A DNA stretch of 64,000 nt, from assembly GCF_032854445.1 (NCBI RefSeq), contig NC_088300.1, forward strand, positions 21,125,608 through 21,189,607, given 5' to 3'. The stretch is from Liolophura sinensis (lineage: Eukaryota > Mollusca > Polyplacophora > Chitonida > Chitonidae). Position 1 is the stretch's first letter. Each line of letters opens with the position of its first letter. Positions 10,181-20,855 of the stretch are shown here, piece by piece. The translations under genes were made by a program, and so were the position numbers. Under the pieces are notes generated by a model, which worked only from the letters and a program-made list of their open reading frames with translations, was not told the origin of the DNA and did no database searches.

Positions 10181-12884
10181 AGTGTCATGCTTCGCCCCCA
10201 CACACAATTACTTTCTTGAAATGCATACCGTAGAAGATGGTGTAATGAACAGTACAAGCGCCCTCTGCGATGCCGAACTTACAAATCACGGCTCTGCGTT
10301 GTGCCATCGCAAATACAAAGAAGACATCTCGTCAGTAAACATGGTGTGTGTAAATCACGGCTAGAGAAGCCCTCAAGATGTGTCCATAAACTAACAGTAT
10401 ATGCGTTTCGCTTTAAAGTGTGCCACACATAAATCTTCAGAAAATTAACAAAAACAGGATGCTGTTTACCGATTAATGACATTTGGACACGAGTTTTCCG
10501 ATGACTTAAAAGATCCAGTCGTACATCATCAACGTTATTCTGCAGTAGAACGCGTCAATATTGACCTCGTCTCAACTGAGCATAGATCTACTACACAAAT
10601 CATGACCTTCTTCTGTGGGCGCTTTTTGAAAAAAAAAATTCATCGACGTATTCTGAAGAATTCCGCAACTTCTATTTTTAAATGACAGTATGGTGTTGTT
10701 CATTTCCTGCTTTGGTTTTTATTCACGCATATGCATGGATATAGGGCAGGGTATATTTTCATGTCTTGAGGAAAGTGTTTGCACCTAACATTTCTTCCGT
10801 ACAGCACGATCACATTTATCATCTTTGATATTCATAATGCAAATTATAACTCTAAAACTGTAATACTGTCTCCCTTTTAACGCCCATCTCATCTCAAATG
10901 GAAAGCGTTTCCGGTGAGGTGACCTAACGAGGTATAGATACCAGTTTTGTCCCGGTCAAATAGTGCAACCCATCAGTGTGCTGCAGCCTCCGCCGAAAAG
11001 CCACATCCTCTCACCCTGACCCTGTTGGGTTTCTTCGACACGTCACGCCGGACAGCAGAGAAATAAAAAAAAAGTGAAGTGACAGGGGAGTCCGGTTATG
11101 GGACAATAGCGGACAGTAAATGATATTATTCTAGCGCCAGAAGCAGACTCATTATTTCAAACGGCCAGATCTATCAACGATCTTAAGGCTTCTGCTTCGA
11201 GCGGCTGGCCGGCGTCCTGGGGAGCAGTGAACGAGTTTCCCTCCGTCATGGCCGGCCTGATGAGACCAGCCCAGCCGTAGGAGAAGAGAAACCTTTTCGG
11301 GGGCCTTAAATCCTCACATTTTGTCACATTTCGACCCTCTACCGTCATTACCTCCCGGCAGTTTTATGCCACTTGTTTTTTAAACACTGCAACAGTTAGA
11401 AGCGAAAGCTCCCATTCGATGGAGAGTTTATGAATTGTGCTCAGCAGGGAGCGGTGTTTGGTTTAACTGATGAGCCCCGTGTTCCGCCGTGACTGGCCCT
11501 GCCCCTGCTCCCAGCCCCATTGAAACCCGAGACTGAAAAACGGAAACATCTCAATGATTAATAAGGTAATTAGTTCTAACTCCGAGACCGCGAAATCTCC
11601 ATGTCCATTTCCTGCCCACTGTTTTCCTCTCCCTATTCAACGATTAAGAGAGCCAGGCCTTTCCATAGTAACTCTATTCATCACAAATTTTATTACGACG
11701 AAAAATTAAAATCCTTCGCTTCGTTAAGAAGCGTTGTTTCTATTACCACACGCCCAATGACTTGCTCTTTTCAAACACGAAGTCATGCAATTCGCTTTTA
11801 TAAATCACAATGCCTGTAATTCAGTCCACTCTTAACAGACCACTTCTCTGTGATTCAAATTTTGTTGTAACACGTTAATACATTACTGAGGACTTCATCA
11901 TGAAAGTTAAATTAAAGAAGTCAACTCACAATCTTCTACACAATATTGGGCAACGATTCGCTACAGCTGCAAAATATACACGAAATTTCTCAAAAAAGTC
12001 ACTTATAAGGTCTTAACTTACTTAAGGTCATTGAACGATTTGGAAAACGTTGCCAAAAATCTGTTGTCTCTGAATGTGATGGTCCTCTAATTTAAATGAA
12101 ACAACTTTCCCAACCAATCAAAAGCATAATCCTTTCATTATTCAAATATTTCACACGGTTTCTGATAATTCACCATAAGGTTTTCAGTCTCTACATATTG
12201 GTAGGCTATAAAATTGTACGTAAATGAGGCTGTGCATGTGATAAAATATCAAAAGCACAAGCCGGAAAATCTTTCTGAATTCAGTAGGTAAAATGATTAA
12301 ACAACACAAAAAACACATTTAGATGATGGAGATAAAATAGCACCTTAAAATTCGACAATGGAAACAATTTATGATAATTTTCAGATATATGTCAAACTAA
12401 TCACGAATAAAAGTTGTATTCAACAACGATAATAATTGGATGCTACCTGTTTTTATTGCGTTATATTTTAACAGTATGTAATGTCAATGTAGAGGTAATC
12501 TCCGTACACTACATACACTCAGGGTAATTACAGCCAAGAGTATATTCCAATAGTAAATGTCTGAAACAAAGGAATTTGATATCTTTAAACCATGTTATCA
12601 CACTTTACGCCTTGAAATAACAATTGTCTTTTTCGAATAATATGACCATATATATATATATTCTTTATATTTGTAGTAATTCACTAGAATAGATGTGTCA
12701 TCAAAACAAATCATCATCATCAACATCATCTCCTTTATCATCAGCATCAATTTTTATCTTATACATTTACAGTTATATCGAAATTTCAACCCAAATTTTC
12801 TTGCCTTTCTCTTAAAGCTATTTCTGTACATATGCACCATCCAATATTGGCTCTCTAGTGAATAAGAGCTAAGGGAATGGCATT
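10181..12884. other. no gene seen; GC-richer unique block at 11,140-11,560
   Basis: Short open frames in this stretch look like chance. The block at 11,140-11,560 is GC-rich and non-repetitive, with GGCCGGC and GCTGGCC motifs, and could be a conserved element. A CATCATCAT simple repeat occurs near 12,712-12,755 and a TATATA run near 12,650. Confidence 0.45.
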
Positions 12885-12900
12885 AGCATCAGCAGAAACC

Positions 12901-13522
12901 CTATATATATGTGTTGATATACCATGCACTGTAGAGACGTATAATATCAGCAGAAACCCTATCTGTATGTGTAGATATAACATGCACTGAAGAAACGTAT
13001 AGTATCAGGAGAAACCGTATCTGTATGTGTAGATATACCATGCACTGAAGAAACGTATAGTATCAGCAGAAACCTTATCTGTATATGTAGATATACCATA
13101 CACTGTAGAGACGTATAATATCAGCAGAAACCTTATCTGTATGTGTAGATATACCATGCACTGTAGAGACGTATAGTATCAGCAGAAACCTTATCTGTAT
13201 GTGTAGATACACCATGCACTGTAGAGACGTATAATATCAGCAAAAACCGTATCTGTATGTGTAGATATACCATGCACTGTAGAGACGTATAGTATCAGCA
13301 GAAACCCTATCTGTATGTGTAGATATACCATGCACTGTAGAGACGTATAGTATCAGCAGAAACCCTATCTGTATGTGTAGATATAACATGCACTGTAGAG
13401 ACGTATAGTATCAGCGGAAACCGTATCTGTATGTGTAGATATACCATGCACTGTAGAGACGTATAGTATCAGCAGAAACCGTATCTGTATGTGTAGATAT
13501 AACATGCACTGTAGAGATTTAT
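12901..13522. repeat. 58-bp minisatellite, 10.7 units
   Basis: Units begin CTATCTGTATGTGTAGATAT, continue ACCATGCACTGTAGAGACGT and end ATAGTATCAGCAGAAACC. Starts fall at 12901, 12959, 13017 and every 58 bases to 13481, where the last unit stops after about 41 bases. Units differ at only a few sites (for example CTGTAGAG versus CTGAAGAA), so the array is young or homogenised. There are no unique spacers, so it is not CRISPR-like. Confidence 0.97.
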
Positions 13523-13542
13523 AACAGGCCACGTGGCGGAGT

Positions 13543-13850
13543 GTGGGAAAAAGTGGGATAGTTGGTGAATGGCCACACGTAAAAGGTTAAATCTGGCCTG
13601 ATGTCATTTTCCCCAGTTAGGGCTTAAATGGTTAAATATAAAACAGAAACGTATACCCCACCCCTTCCCCGACACCACGGCTTAAGTAGAATTAGGTAAA
13701 AAAAATGCAGTGATGTTAACAGTAATGTATTAGACGTGATTGGTCCAAAGTTACTCATAGCAATGTTGTGTTAATTTCACATCCAATCAACAACTACATG
13801 AAAACAATGCCAAGATGCCAGGCCTCGGGGATGCTTACCAGCAGGATCCT
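13543..13850 (+). repeat. dispersed repeat family E, long copy
   Basis: Contains GAATGGCCACACGTAA, ACCACGGCTTAAGTAG, ATTAGGTAAAAAAAATGCAG, GTATTAGACGTGATTGG, CAACTACATGAAAACAATGC and CAGGCCTCGGGGATG. The same blocks occur in order at 20,540-20,855. It begins about 20 bases after the 58-bp minisatellite ends, so the minisatellite may belong to the same element. Confidence 0.7.
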
Positions 13851-13869
13851 TGTTCAAGCAGAAAATACA

Positions 13870-14000
13870 ACATAACATCTTTAGAGCATGTCGAAACTAA
13901 CCAGAACAGCGACGACAGTGTGGCAGTTGGCAAATGGTCCCATGTATAACCGGTCCCATGAAACACGGTCTCTTGTCAATATACCTCAGTTATAGACTGT
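13870..14000 (+). repeat. dispersed repeat family E, short copy
   Basis: Has CCAGAACAGCGACGACAGTG, GGCAAATGGTCCC, TATAACCGG and CTCTTGTCAATATACCTCAG, matching the heads of the copies at 15,645, 15,938 and 20,540. Confidence 0.65.
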
Positions 14001-14003
14001 CAT

Positions 14004-14105
14004 TATATTTTATTTATTTATTTTATTGGTGTTTCACCGAACTTAACATTATTTCACTTATACGACGGCAGTCAACATTATGGTGAAAGGAGACCGGACA
14101 GAGAG
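14004..14105 (-). repeat. SINE family A fragment (3' half)
   Basis: TTTATTTATTTTATTGGTGT is followed by TTCACTTATACGACGGC and ACATTATGGTGAAAGG, ending GACCGGACAGAG. Only the 3' portion of the inverted element is present. Confidence 0.75.
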
Positions 14106-15556
14106 TTTTATGATAAGTCATTCCACTGACATTTGGCAAACCATTACTTTATCTACACGGAATAAAATAAGAACTTAAAAAGAAAATAGTAAAGCAAAAG
14201 AACCTGGAAATCGTCCTATTATTGGTTGTTCATTGAAGTGACATATTTGACAGCGTATACGACCCGAGACTCTTCCCCCTCCCATGTCTCCCCACCCGAC
14301 CCCAGAGCGAAGAGTCTTAATCCTCCCTAAGCTCTTCTCGCTAAAATGACATGCCCAATAATCACCTTTGTAGTCGTACACTGGGTAAGATGGCCAATCG
14401 ATGGCAGTTCAAGCCCCAAAACGGAGAGCTATGGATCTCTTTATGTGAAATGATAGACTGGGTCGGGCGAACAGCTCCTTCTCTACGCTCACCTCATATT
14501 CTTCAGCTAGTTCTTCAGCAGAACTCTCCAGTGTCTATGATCCACCTTTTATCTCAAAACAATTTTACATTTTTGATCAATTTCCCTCCAGTATTCTTTG
14601 TCGGAAATATGGCCTGTTCTCTGCAAACGGTGGTTGTATTATCCCGCCTTGTAAAGTAAGCCCTCTTCGCAGCGATTTCATCTGCGTGCTTCATTCAGGA
14701 AAAGAGCTTAGTTTCAGTCTCGGTCGCTTAATCAATCTCGTTACCTGATATTAGTAATAAACTGAACAAAGCTAAGCTATGGTGATTCCGCAGAGTGGCT
14801 TAAGGTAGAGTTGATCACAGTCCTCGTCAGTCACACTGACAATGTACGATATGTATACACACAATTCGAGCACGTATACGCGTTCTTTACCGTGACACAT
14901 TCATGTACACTGAATGTACGCAATAAGAAACTTGCAAGTAGCACATTATTAGGTTATCATATATCAACATATCATATATAGTAAAGAAAACGGTAATTGG
15001 TTCAATAACTGATTGACGATAACTGGATATTAACAACTAACTGAATTTGTTCTTGAATTTGTATGTAAATTCCATGTTTAACTTGTTGACCAGCGCCGTA
15101 ATAAAGGACAATACGTGTATTAACGGATTTAAATTGTTAAAATTAAGTATCGCACGGCGTGACATCTAAATAAAGTGAAGTCATGATTAAAAAGAATGAT
15201 AATTTGAATTCTTATCTTACATTGATTTAAGTATAACACAGCGAGGATTCTTTGACCGTTACTCGAAACAGACCAACTGTTGTATTGGATGGGTGCTGGA
15301 ATAGTTGACTATATAACGGGTTATTGTATTGTGGTGTATAATCAAATATATTCGCCTTCATTGGATCTATTTGTTTATTTATTTACTCACTACATATTGT
15401 CTATTCATTGAACTTGATAGCGGGGCAATCTAAAAATGCCGAATGAATTCCGAGACCGCGCGTGAAGCCGACATGAAATTTATTGGATATCTCTTTGCAT
15501 GCATGAATCCGTCATAATTTCTTACTTTATATGTATTGTAAGTTGATTAGGTGATT
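14106..15556. other. no gene seen
   Basis: A 102-codon plus-strand frame at 14,351-14,659 has no recognisable domain and is judged a chance frame in GC-moderate unique sequence (14,270-14,760). The rest is AT-rich. A TATTTATTT simple stretch occurs near 15,370. Confidence 0.45.
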
Positions 15557-15621
15557 TGTGTTGAACGTTGGTTTGGAAACTGTTCTTGTGATTATTAACC
15601 CTGAACGTCTACTTTGACTGG
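15557..15621 (+). repeat. dispersed repeat family C, fragment
   Basis: Reads TGTTGAACGTTGGTTTGGAA then TGTGATTATTAACCCTGAAC, the start of the family C pattern seen best at 26,800 and 19,788. Confidence 0.5.
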
Positions 15622-15644
15622 CGGCGCGTGCAATAATATCATTA

Positions 15645-15835
15645 AAGACGTACAGTATAGAGAGCAAAACCAGAGCAGCGACGACAAATGGCAAATGACC
15701 ACGCATAACCGGTGAAATACAGCCTCTTGTCAATTTACCTCAGTCAGGGTTTTATCCTAACTGTTCATGTAAATGCATAAATAGTAGCAATTTAGGTAAA
15801 CATTAGGTAAAACAAACCAAAATGCCTGTTTTCAA
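15645..15835 (+). repeat. dispersed repeat family E copy
   Basis: Contains AGAGAGCAAAACCAGAGCAG, CGACGACAAATGGCAAATG, CGCATAACCGGTGAAATACA, GTCAATTTACCTCAGT and GGTTTTATCCTAACTGTTCA, then TTAGGTAAAAC. The right-hand half of the long copies is missing. Confidence 0.7.
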
Positions 15836-15937
15836 CCCTAGATTTATATCTGAGCTGTACTGACAAATGTCAACAGAAAATTAACATAGTGCACGGGTTA
15901 TGTTTATTTGAATGATAGTATAATATGTAACATTCTA

Positions 15938-16080
15938 CAGCACAGAGAGCAAAAACAGAGCAGCGACGACAATGATATATTCTTGGCAAATGGTCACACT
16001 TATATGAGATATGAACACATTGCCTCAATCTAAAACCTTTAATCATTACACTTATATTTAGTTGCCTCTAATCTAGGTAA
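15938..16080 (+). repeat. dispersed repeat family E copy, diverged
   Basis: Contains CAGAGAGCAAAAACAGAGCA, GCGACGACAATG and TTGGCAAATGGTCACAC, then a diverged CTCAATCTAAAACC block and TCTAGGTAAAG. It lies about 290 bases after the previous copy in the same orientation. Confidence 0.6.
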
Positions 16081-16313
16081 AGAGGCGAAGCTAGAAACAT
16101 GAAAGCGTACATATAGTGGATGTATAGAGCATGCTGACTTATTTGTCTAAATAAAGAATATTAACATGACCGGTATAAATCCTTAAAGAATAATGCTAAA
16201 AAAATTAGTTAAGATATGCAAATAAAATAGTAAAATTTTAGCAATTCGATATGTAAATAGAAATATACACATACAGAGCCCGTAGAAGTAACATAAATGA
16301 CATTTATGGCAAA

Positions 16314-16455
16314 AAGTCTGACAGCAACCTGCGGATGGTCAGGAATTTCCCCTGGGCTCTGCTCGATTTCCTCCCACCATAATGCTGACCGCTGTTGTAT
16401 GAATGGAATACTCTTGAGTACGGCGTAAAACACCAATTAAATAAATAAACTAAGT
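16314..16455 (+). repeat. SINE family A, 3' half
   Basis: CTGACAGCAACCTGCGGATG, then CCCTGGGCTCTGCTCG, TTTCCTCCCACCATAATGCT, TACTCTTGAGTACGGCG and AACACCAATTAAATAAAT. The tRNA-like head is absent (5' truncated). Confidence 0.85.
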
Positions 16456-16691
16456 CAAATAAATTCATGACAACAAAGGCTATGTGACATTTGAGACAAA
16501 AGAGCGACAAAAGAATAAAAGAGTTTACGTGTGAGCATAATTCGTGTTTTCATGTTATTGTTTATTAAATATGATGACGACACAGCATTTTGAATAATTC
16601 TAGGCCAGTGATTTTTAATGAATTGCATTTATAGTATCACAGCATTTCTTAAAACCTAATTCTGCAAATTAACTTCACGATAATTTTTATT

Positions 16692-16835
16692 TTTTAATTT
16701 TTTTATCGCGTTTTACTCTGTTTCCAAGAATATTTCTCTCCAAGTATATGCGACAGCGGTAAGCTTTATTGCCGGAGGAAACCAGGCAGCGCCTGAAGAA
16801 ACCCGTCTCCTATGCGGCTGACGAAATCCTGACTA
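16692..16835 (-). repeat. SINE family A, strongly diverged copy
   Basis: Order and spacing of CGCGTTTTACTC, CAAGAATATTTCTC, GCGACAGCGGTA, GGAGGAAACCAGGCAG and TATGCGGCTGAC match the inverted family A consensus, with many substitutions. Probably an old insertion. Confidence 0.6.
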
Positions 16836-19787
16836 AAAGCCGCAGCCTTACCACGACCATAGAATAATGTCATTGATTCATCTGGATGCTTCAAGAGTAA
16901 CAGGAATTATATAACCAGTGACGTATACAATCACCCTTAAGAACGTTTGGTTGCCACACTGTTGCATGATATTAGCGTAATGTCTTTTACATTTTGTCAA
17001 TTACAAATCTTTGATTATGATGTCACTGAAATATGTCCATCATATAGGTGATTATCGGCTCATACTGTAGAACACGGACGTAGGCTTGTGCTTAGAAGCG
17101 GCAGGGCAGCACAGTTCAAATCTAGAGGAGACAGGTTTTGGTCAGCTTTTAGTCAGCATCGGTAGAAATCAATAAGATCGATAGGACAACTCCATCCTTT
17201 TTCCAAAATTTCTGAATATTTATTTGTTTAAATATTCAAATACTCATGAATGTTTCACTTATACTTATGGAAAAGGTAGTATTCAAGAATGTTGGGTTTA
17301 AAACGTGGCTGAATATAACTTCTTGGTTTGACCTAGGTGCTAGCTATTGATTATGTGTAGGAAATTTGTTTACATTTCACGCCGCAAATATCGGTTATCT
17401 CCTCTCGAAAAACCAATGACAGTCCATTCTACATGTCACATATTGAATAAATATTGTGTATACATTTATTATATACTTGCTTTGTAACTCGAGTTAGGGA
17501 TTATTTTTTAAATTCCTCATGCGATTATACAACTATAACATACATGCATATGATGGTGTAGACATATTTAAACGACGAAAGATGAAAGTTTCTGTATGCA
17601 GCCGTTTACATGTGCCTGTTATAATAAAAATATGTGTACGTGATTAAAATGGTCAGAGTTACCTCCCCTTCTATTCACGCAAATTTGATGGAATGTTAGT
17701 ATTTCTTCAGAGAATTGTTTAAATGCTTCCTTTAATAGGATATATGCAAAGCGGTTTATTGTAACTTAACATACCAAAAAATACATATGTAGACACTTAT
17801 TCGCCATTGATCTAAACTTTATTTCGATTAATAATAGTTACTTTAAGAAAGGCGTGAAGTTTTTGCCAAATGGAGCCATTCAGTTGCAAAAGGCTCATTT
17901 CAAGCGAATTAGCGATTTAAGTAAACAATTCATTTGTGGATTTCCTGGAGCCCGATTTGGGGATAAGTTGGCGGAAAGCCTTCGGTGTTGTAGCGGAAGA
18001 TGTGCTAGGTTTGGCTTGGCTCTGTCACAGAGGACAATAGTAAGAGAGCATGGATGAGGCCTGGTGGTGGCGGACGGGCAGAGGAAATCATTGATTACAT
18101 AGGCAACTGAACAGAAAGGCCTTTTTAACCATCACAGTGATGTCTTAATCCCTAGCAGCAGGAGACGGGAAGGAGGGAGGCTGTGTGGTGGACGGAGGGA
18201 GGAGGGGAGGCTGATGTAGCCCGGGGGTTTCGTGTGGCACCACGTGGCCGTCTGCCCTGTGAACTCCCAATCACCGATTTCCAGCCCCAGCCGATAATCC
18301 GTTCCGTGTACTGAGGGATTAAGACCGTTACTAACAGCCTGTAATTGACGGCAGAATTGGAGTCTTCGTCCTGCCCTTCACCGTTCTCGGAGTTTGCTTT
18401 CAGAATTTGACAAGCCGGCCACAAGAATCCAGGCCAGCGCCCGTTGAGCAGAAAAGCAAATCCGAGTTCCATAAAGGAGAGATCCGAAGATTTTAAATGA
18501 AAGTTTTACCTCGCTCGAGAGTGCTGGCCCTTTAGATAATCTTGTACGGCGACAAATTGTTACGCGTCTCGGAAAATGCCACGTGGTCTCATTAGGGAAA
18601 AGCCTCTGATAGCGTACACTGCCGTTAAATGTCAGAGTATCAAGAAAACTATTTCATGACCTCAATGTAGTATTTTTAGCCAAAAAGGCAGTGTTTTGCG
18701 ACATAAACCGTGTCATAGAAAATGTCTCATAATCGAGGAATTCAAGGGTACATTTAAGAAAGGCGTTTGTGGTTTCAACAAAATGCAATTACATGCATAG
18801 TTGCAAATTTTGGAAAACTTCATGAAATGCAATACGTTTACGTGGATAATACGACATCATAATGTGTTTCATTAGTATAAAGCCAAACAAAGTATTAAAA
18901 TGTTAAGTAAACTAACAGCTGAGCAAACCAAGGACATGTTACGGGAATAAAAATAGGCTCACTGACCTAAACATATTACGTAACAATATATACCTGTAAA
19001 GTCTGTTGTCTGATCGCTACGAGGGGTACGTTTACCGGCGCCGAAGGGAACCTAGAGGTCGGAAACCGACGTAAAAGCTTTCTAAAACATTTTTTAAAAA
19101 ATCCTGGAATGTATATCTAAAAAGAAACAGTTTTTACATACAAAAATGCTCATTACATCAACATGGTGGTTTTATATGAAAAGCTACAATCAAAACTGCC
19201 ATTGAAATACATACTGTATACATCTATATATTTGACATGGAAATTGTTCACTGACTGTTTTTAGTGTATCACTAAAATCTAATGATTTCTTCTCACTGAC
19301 ATGTTACCAGCGTTATTTACGATTCACATGCCAGGGGAATACTACTATCAGACCATATATTTGTCGTGTTGAATTAAATCACCAAGCATAATTGCACATA
19401 TGAACAGTTACACTCAAAGCAAAGATAAATATTCTGATCACTTTAACTTTGTAATATTAGGGAGATATTCTGCCTTCTAGAATAGTTACTGCCCAATTTG
19501 TTTTCCTTTGGCGTCTAATTTCACTTAACCCGGGTTAATAGGGGCTGTACATTCATCTTGTTGAATTAAATGGCGACTTTGGATATATTAACAGTTGCCA
19601 CTGGGAAACATATTTTGTTGTCCACAACTAATATTCTTGTACGGTACACGATTTGAATACTGATCTCACTCACTTGCCTAGAACATACCTTGTGTCTTTC
19701 CAACATCATTGAAAACTAATGACTGCTTTTCTTTGAATCATTCCATCCTTTTTTGACCGTTGTATACTTTCTTAGTTCTTTGCTGGT
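16836..19787. other. no gene seen; GC-richer unique block at 17,850-18,560
   Basis: The block at 17,850-18,560 stands out from the AT-rich flanks. It carries TAATCC sites on either strand at 18146-18151, 18295-18300 and 18316-18321, a TAAACAAT forkhead-like motif near 17,922, and a G/A-rich tract at 18,170-18,215. It has no convincing coding frame. Everything else is AT-rich unique sequence with no recognisable feature. Confidence 0.45.
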
Positions 19788-19915
19788 TTGTGTTGACGTC
19801 ATTTTGGGAATTGGCCTTACGATTATTGACCTGAAACAATTGTCCTTATGTTGGTTGACGACTGGTATACGGTGTCTATTTCGACGCACAGATTCGATAG
19901 TATTTCAGTGACGAA
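19788..19915 (+). repeat. dispersed repeat family C copy
   Basis: TTTGTGTTGACGTCATTTTG, then TTACGATTATTGACCTG, TTGGTTGACGACTGGTATAC and TTTCGACGCACAGATTCGAT. It matches the copies at 26,800 and 60,888 block by block. Confidence 0.65.
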
Positions 19916-20539
19916 GGTACGTTTCATGAATACAGCTAACAGGTGTGCACGCTATATACCACAAACCTTTGTCAAGGAAACTTTCCCACATGTGACGCAG
20001 TTGTATACTAATGTACGTCATAAAGCTGAAGGACAAAACCAAAGAAGAATCGCATAGATGCTCTTACGAAAGCAGAGAAGCCTAAATGTGCGCTAGATGC
20101 CTTCGAGCCTCGTCTACAGCTTGTTGTCACCAAGGCCACGGGAAATGACCAGCTGGGAAATATCGAATATTTCCTCACCCCAGCGGGATTCGATCTTGCG
20201 CATGTATTGCGATCTTTGTCGTAAGGCACCAATATGTGACATTGGCTTGGAGGTCTGCGAGCTAGGTCTACCCTACTGTCATGATGACGACATTAGGTTC
20301 TGCTCAATAATCTTAAGTGGGAAATTGCTGCATTGGCGAACTCTTTAGTGCTGCATGCCTAAAACACTTCCAGAGTGTGAATTGCTGAATTCAATTCAAA
20401 ACCTTAAAAAGTATTTACATATGTATGTTATGCCCCAGTCTAACTATAGCCAGTTACAGATCACAATTATCTCGCAATCCTGTATTACAGACAAATTAAA
20501 AAAAAACAGGAGTTGTAAGATAGTGATATAAAAACAGTA

Positions 20540-20855
20540 GTATTGAAAGTAAAACCAGAGCAGCCACGCAGGTGTGTCACTTGGCCACACGTAACCTGTG
20601 AAATACGAGCTCATACCAGTTTACTTCATGTAAGGTTTTATTCCAACTGTTAAAGTAAATTCTTGAATACTATCACCTTACACGCCCCATAGCACCATGG
20701 TTTCAGCAAAATTATAGGTAAAAAAAAATACATTGATGATAAAAGCAATTTATTAGATGTCACTGATCTAGAATGAAAGAAAATGCAGTGTTGTCGTCAC
20801 ATTTAATAACAGTAACATGAAAAGAGAAACCAGGCCTGGGGGATGAACAGAAGAC
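20540..20855 (+). repeat. dispersed repeat family E, long copy
   Basis: Begins AAAGTAAAACCAGAGCAGCC and continues through TTGGCCACACGTAACCTGTG, GTAAGGTTTTATTCCAACTG, TATAGGTAAAAAAAAATACA, TTTATTAGATGTCACTGAT and ends ACCAGGCCTGGGGGATG. It combines the head seen at 15,645 with the right half seen at 13,543, so it gives the best view of the whole element (about 315 bases). No terminal inverted repeat or coding capacity is visible. Confidence 0.72.

Noticed and set aside
12901-13522. Regular direct repeats resembling a CRISPR array
   Set aside because: Units are contiguous 58-bp copies without unique spacers, in a eukaryotic window: a minisatellite.
14351-14659. 102-codon plus-strand frame
   Set aside because: No recognisable domain; overlaps a frame on the other strand, as expected of a block with few stop codons.
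18152-18472. 106-codon minus-strand frame
   Set aside because: Starts in GC-rich unique sequence that is open by composition and includes a translated purine tract; no recognisable domain.
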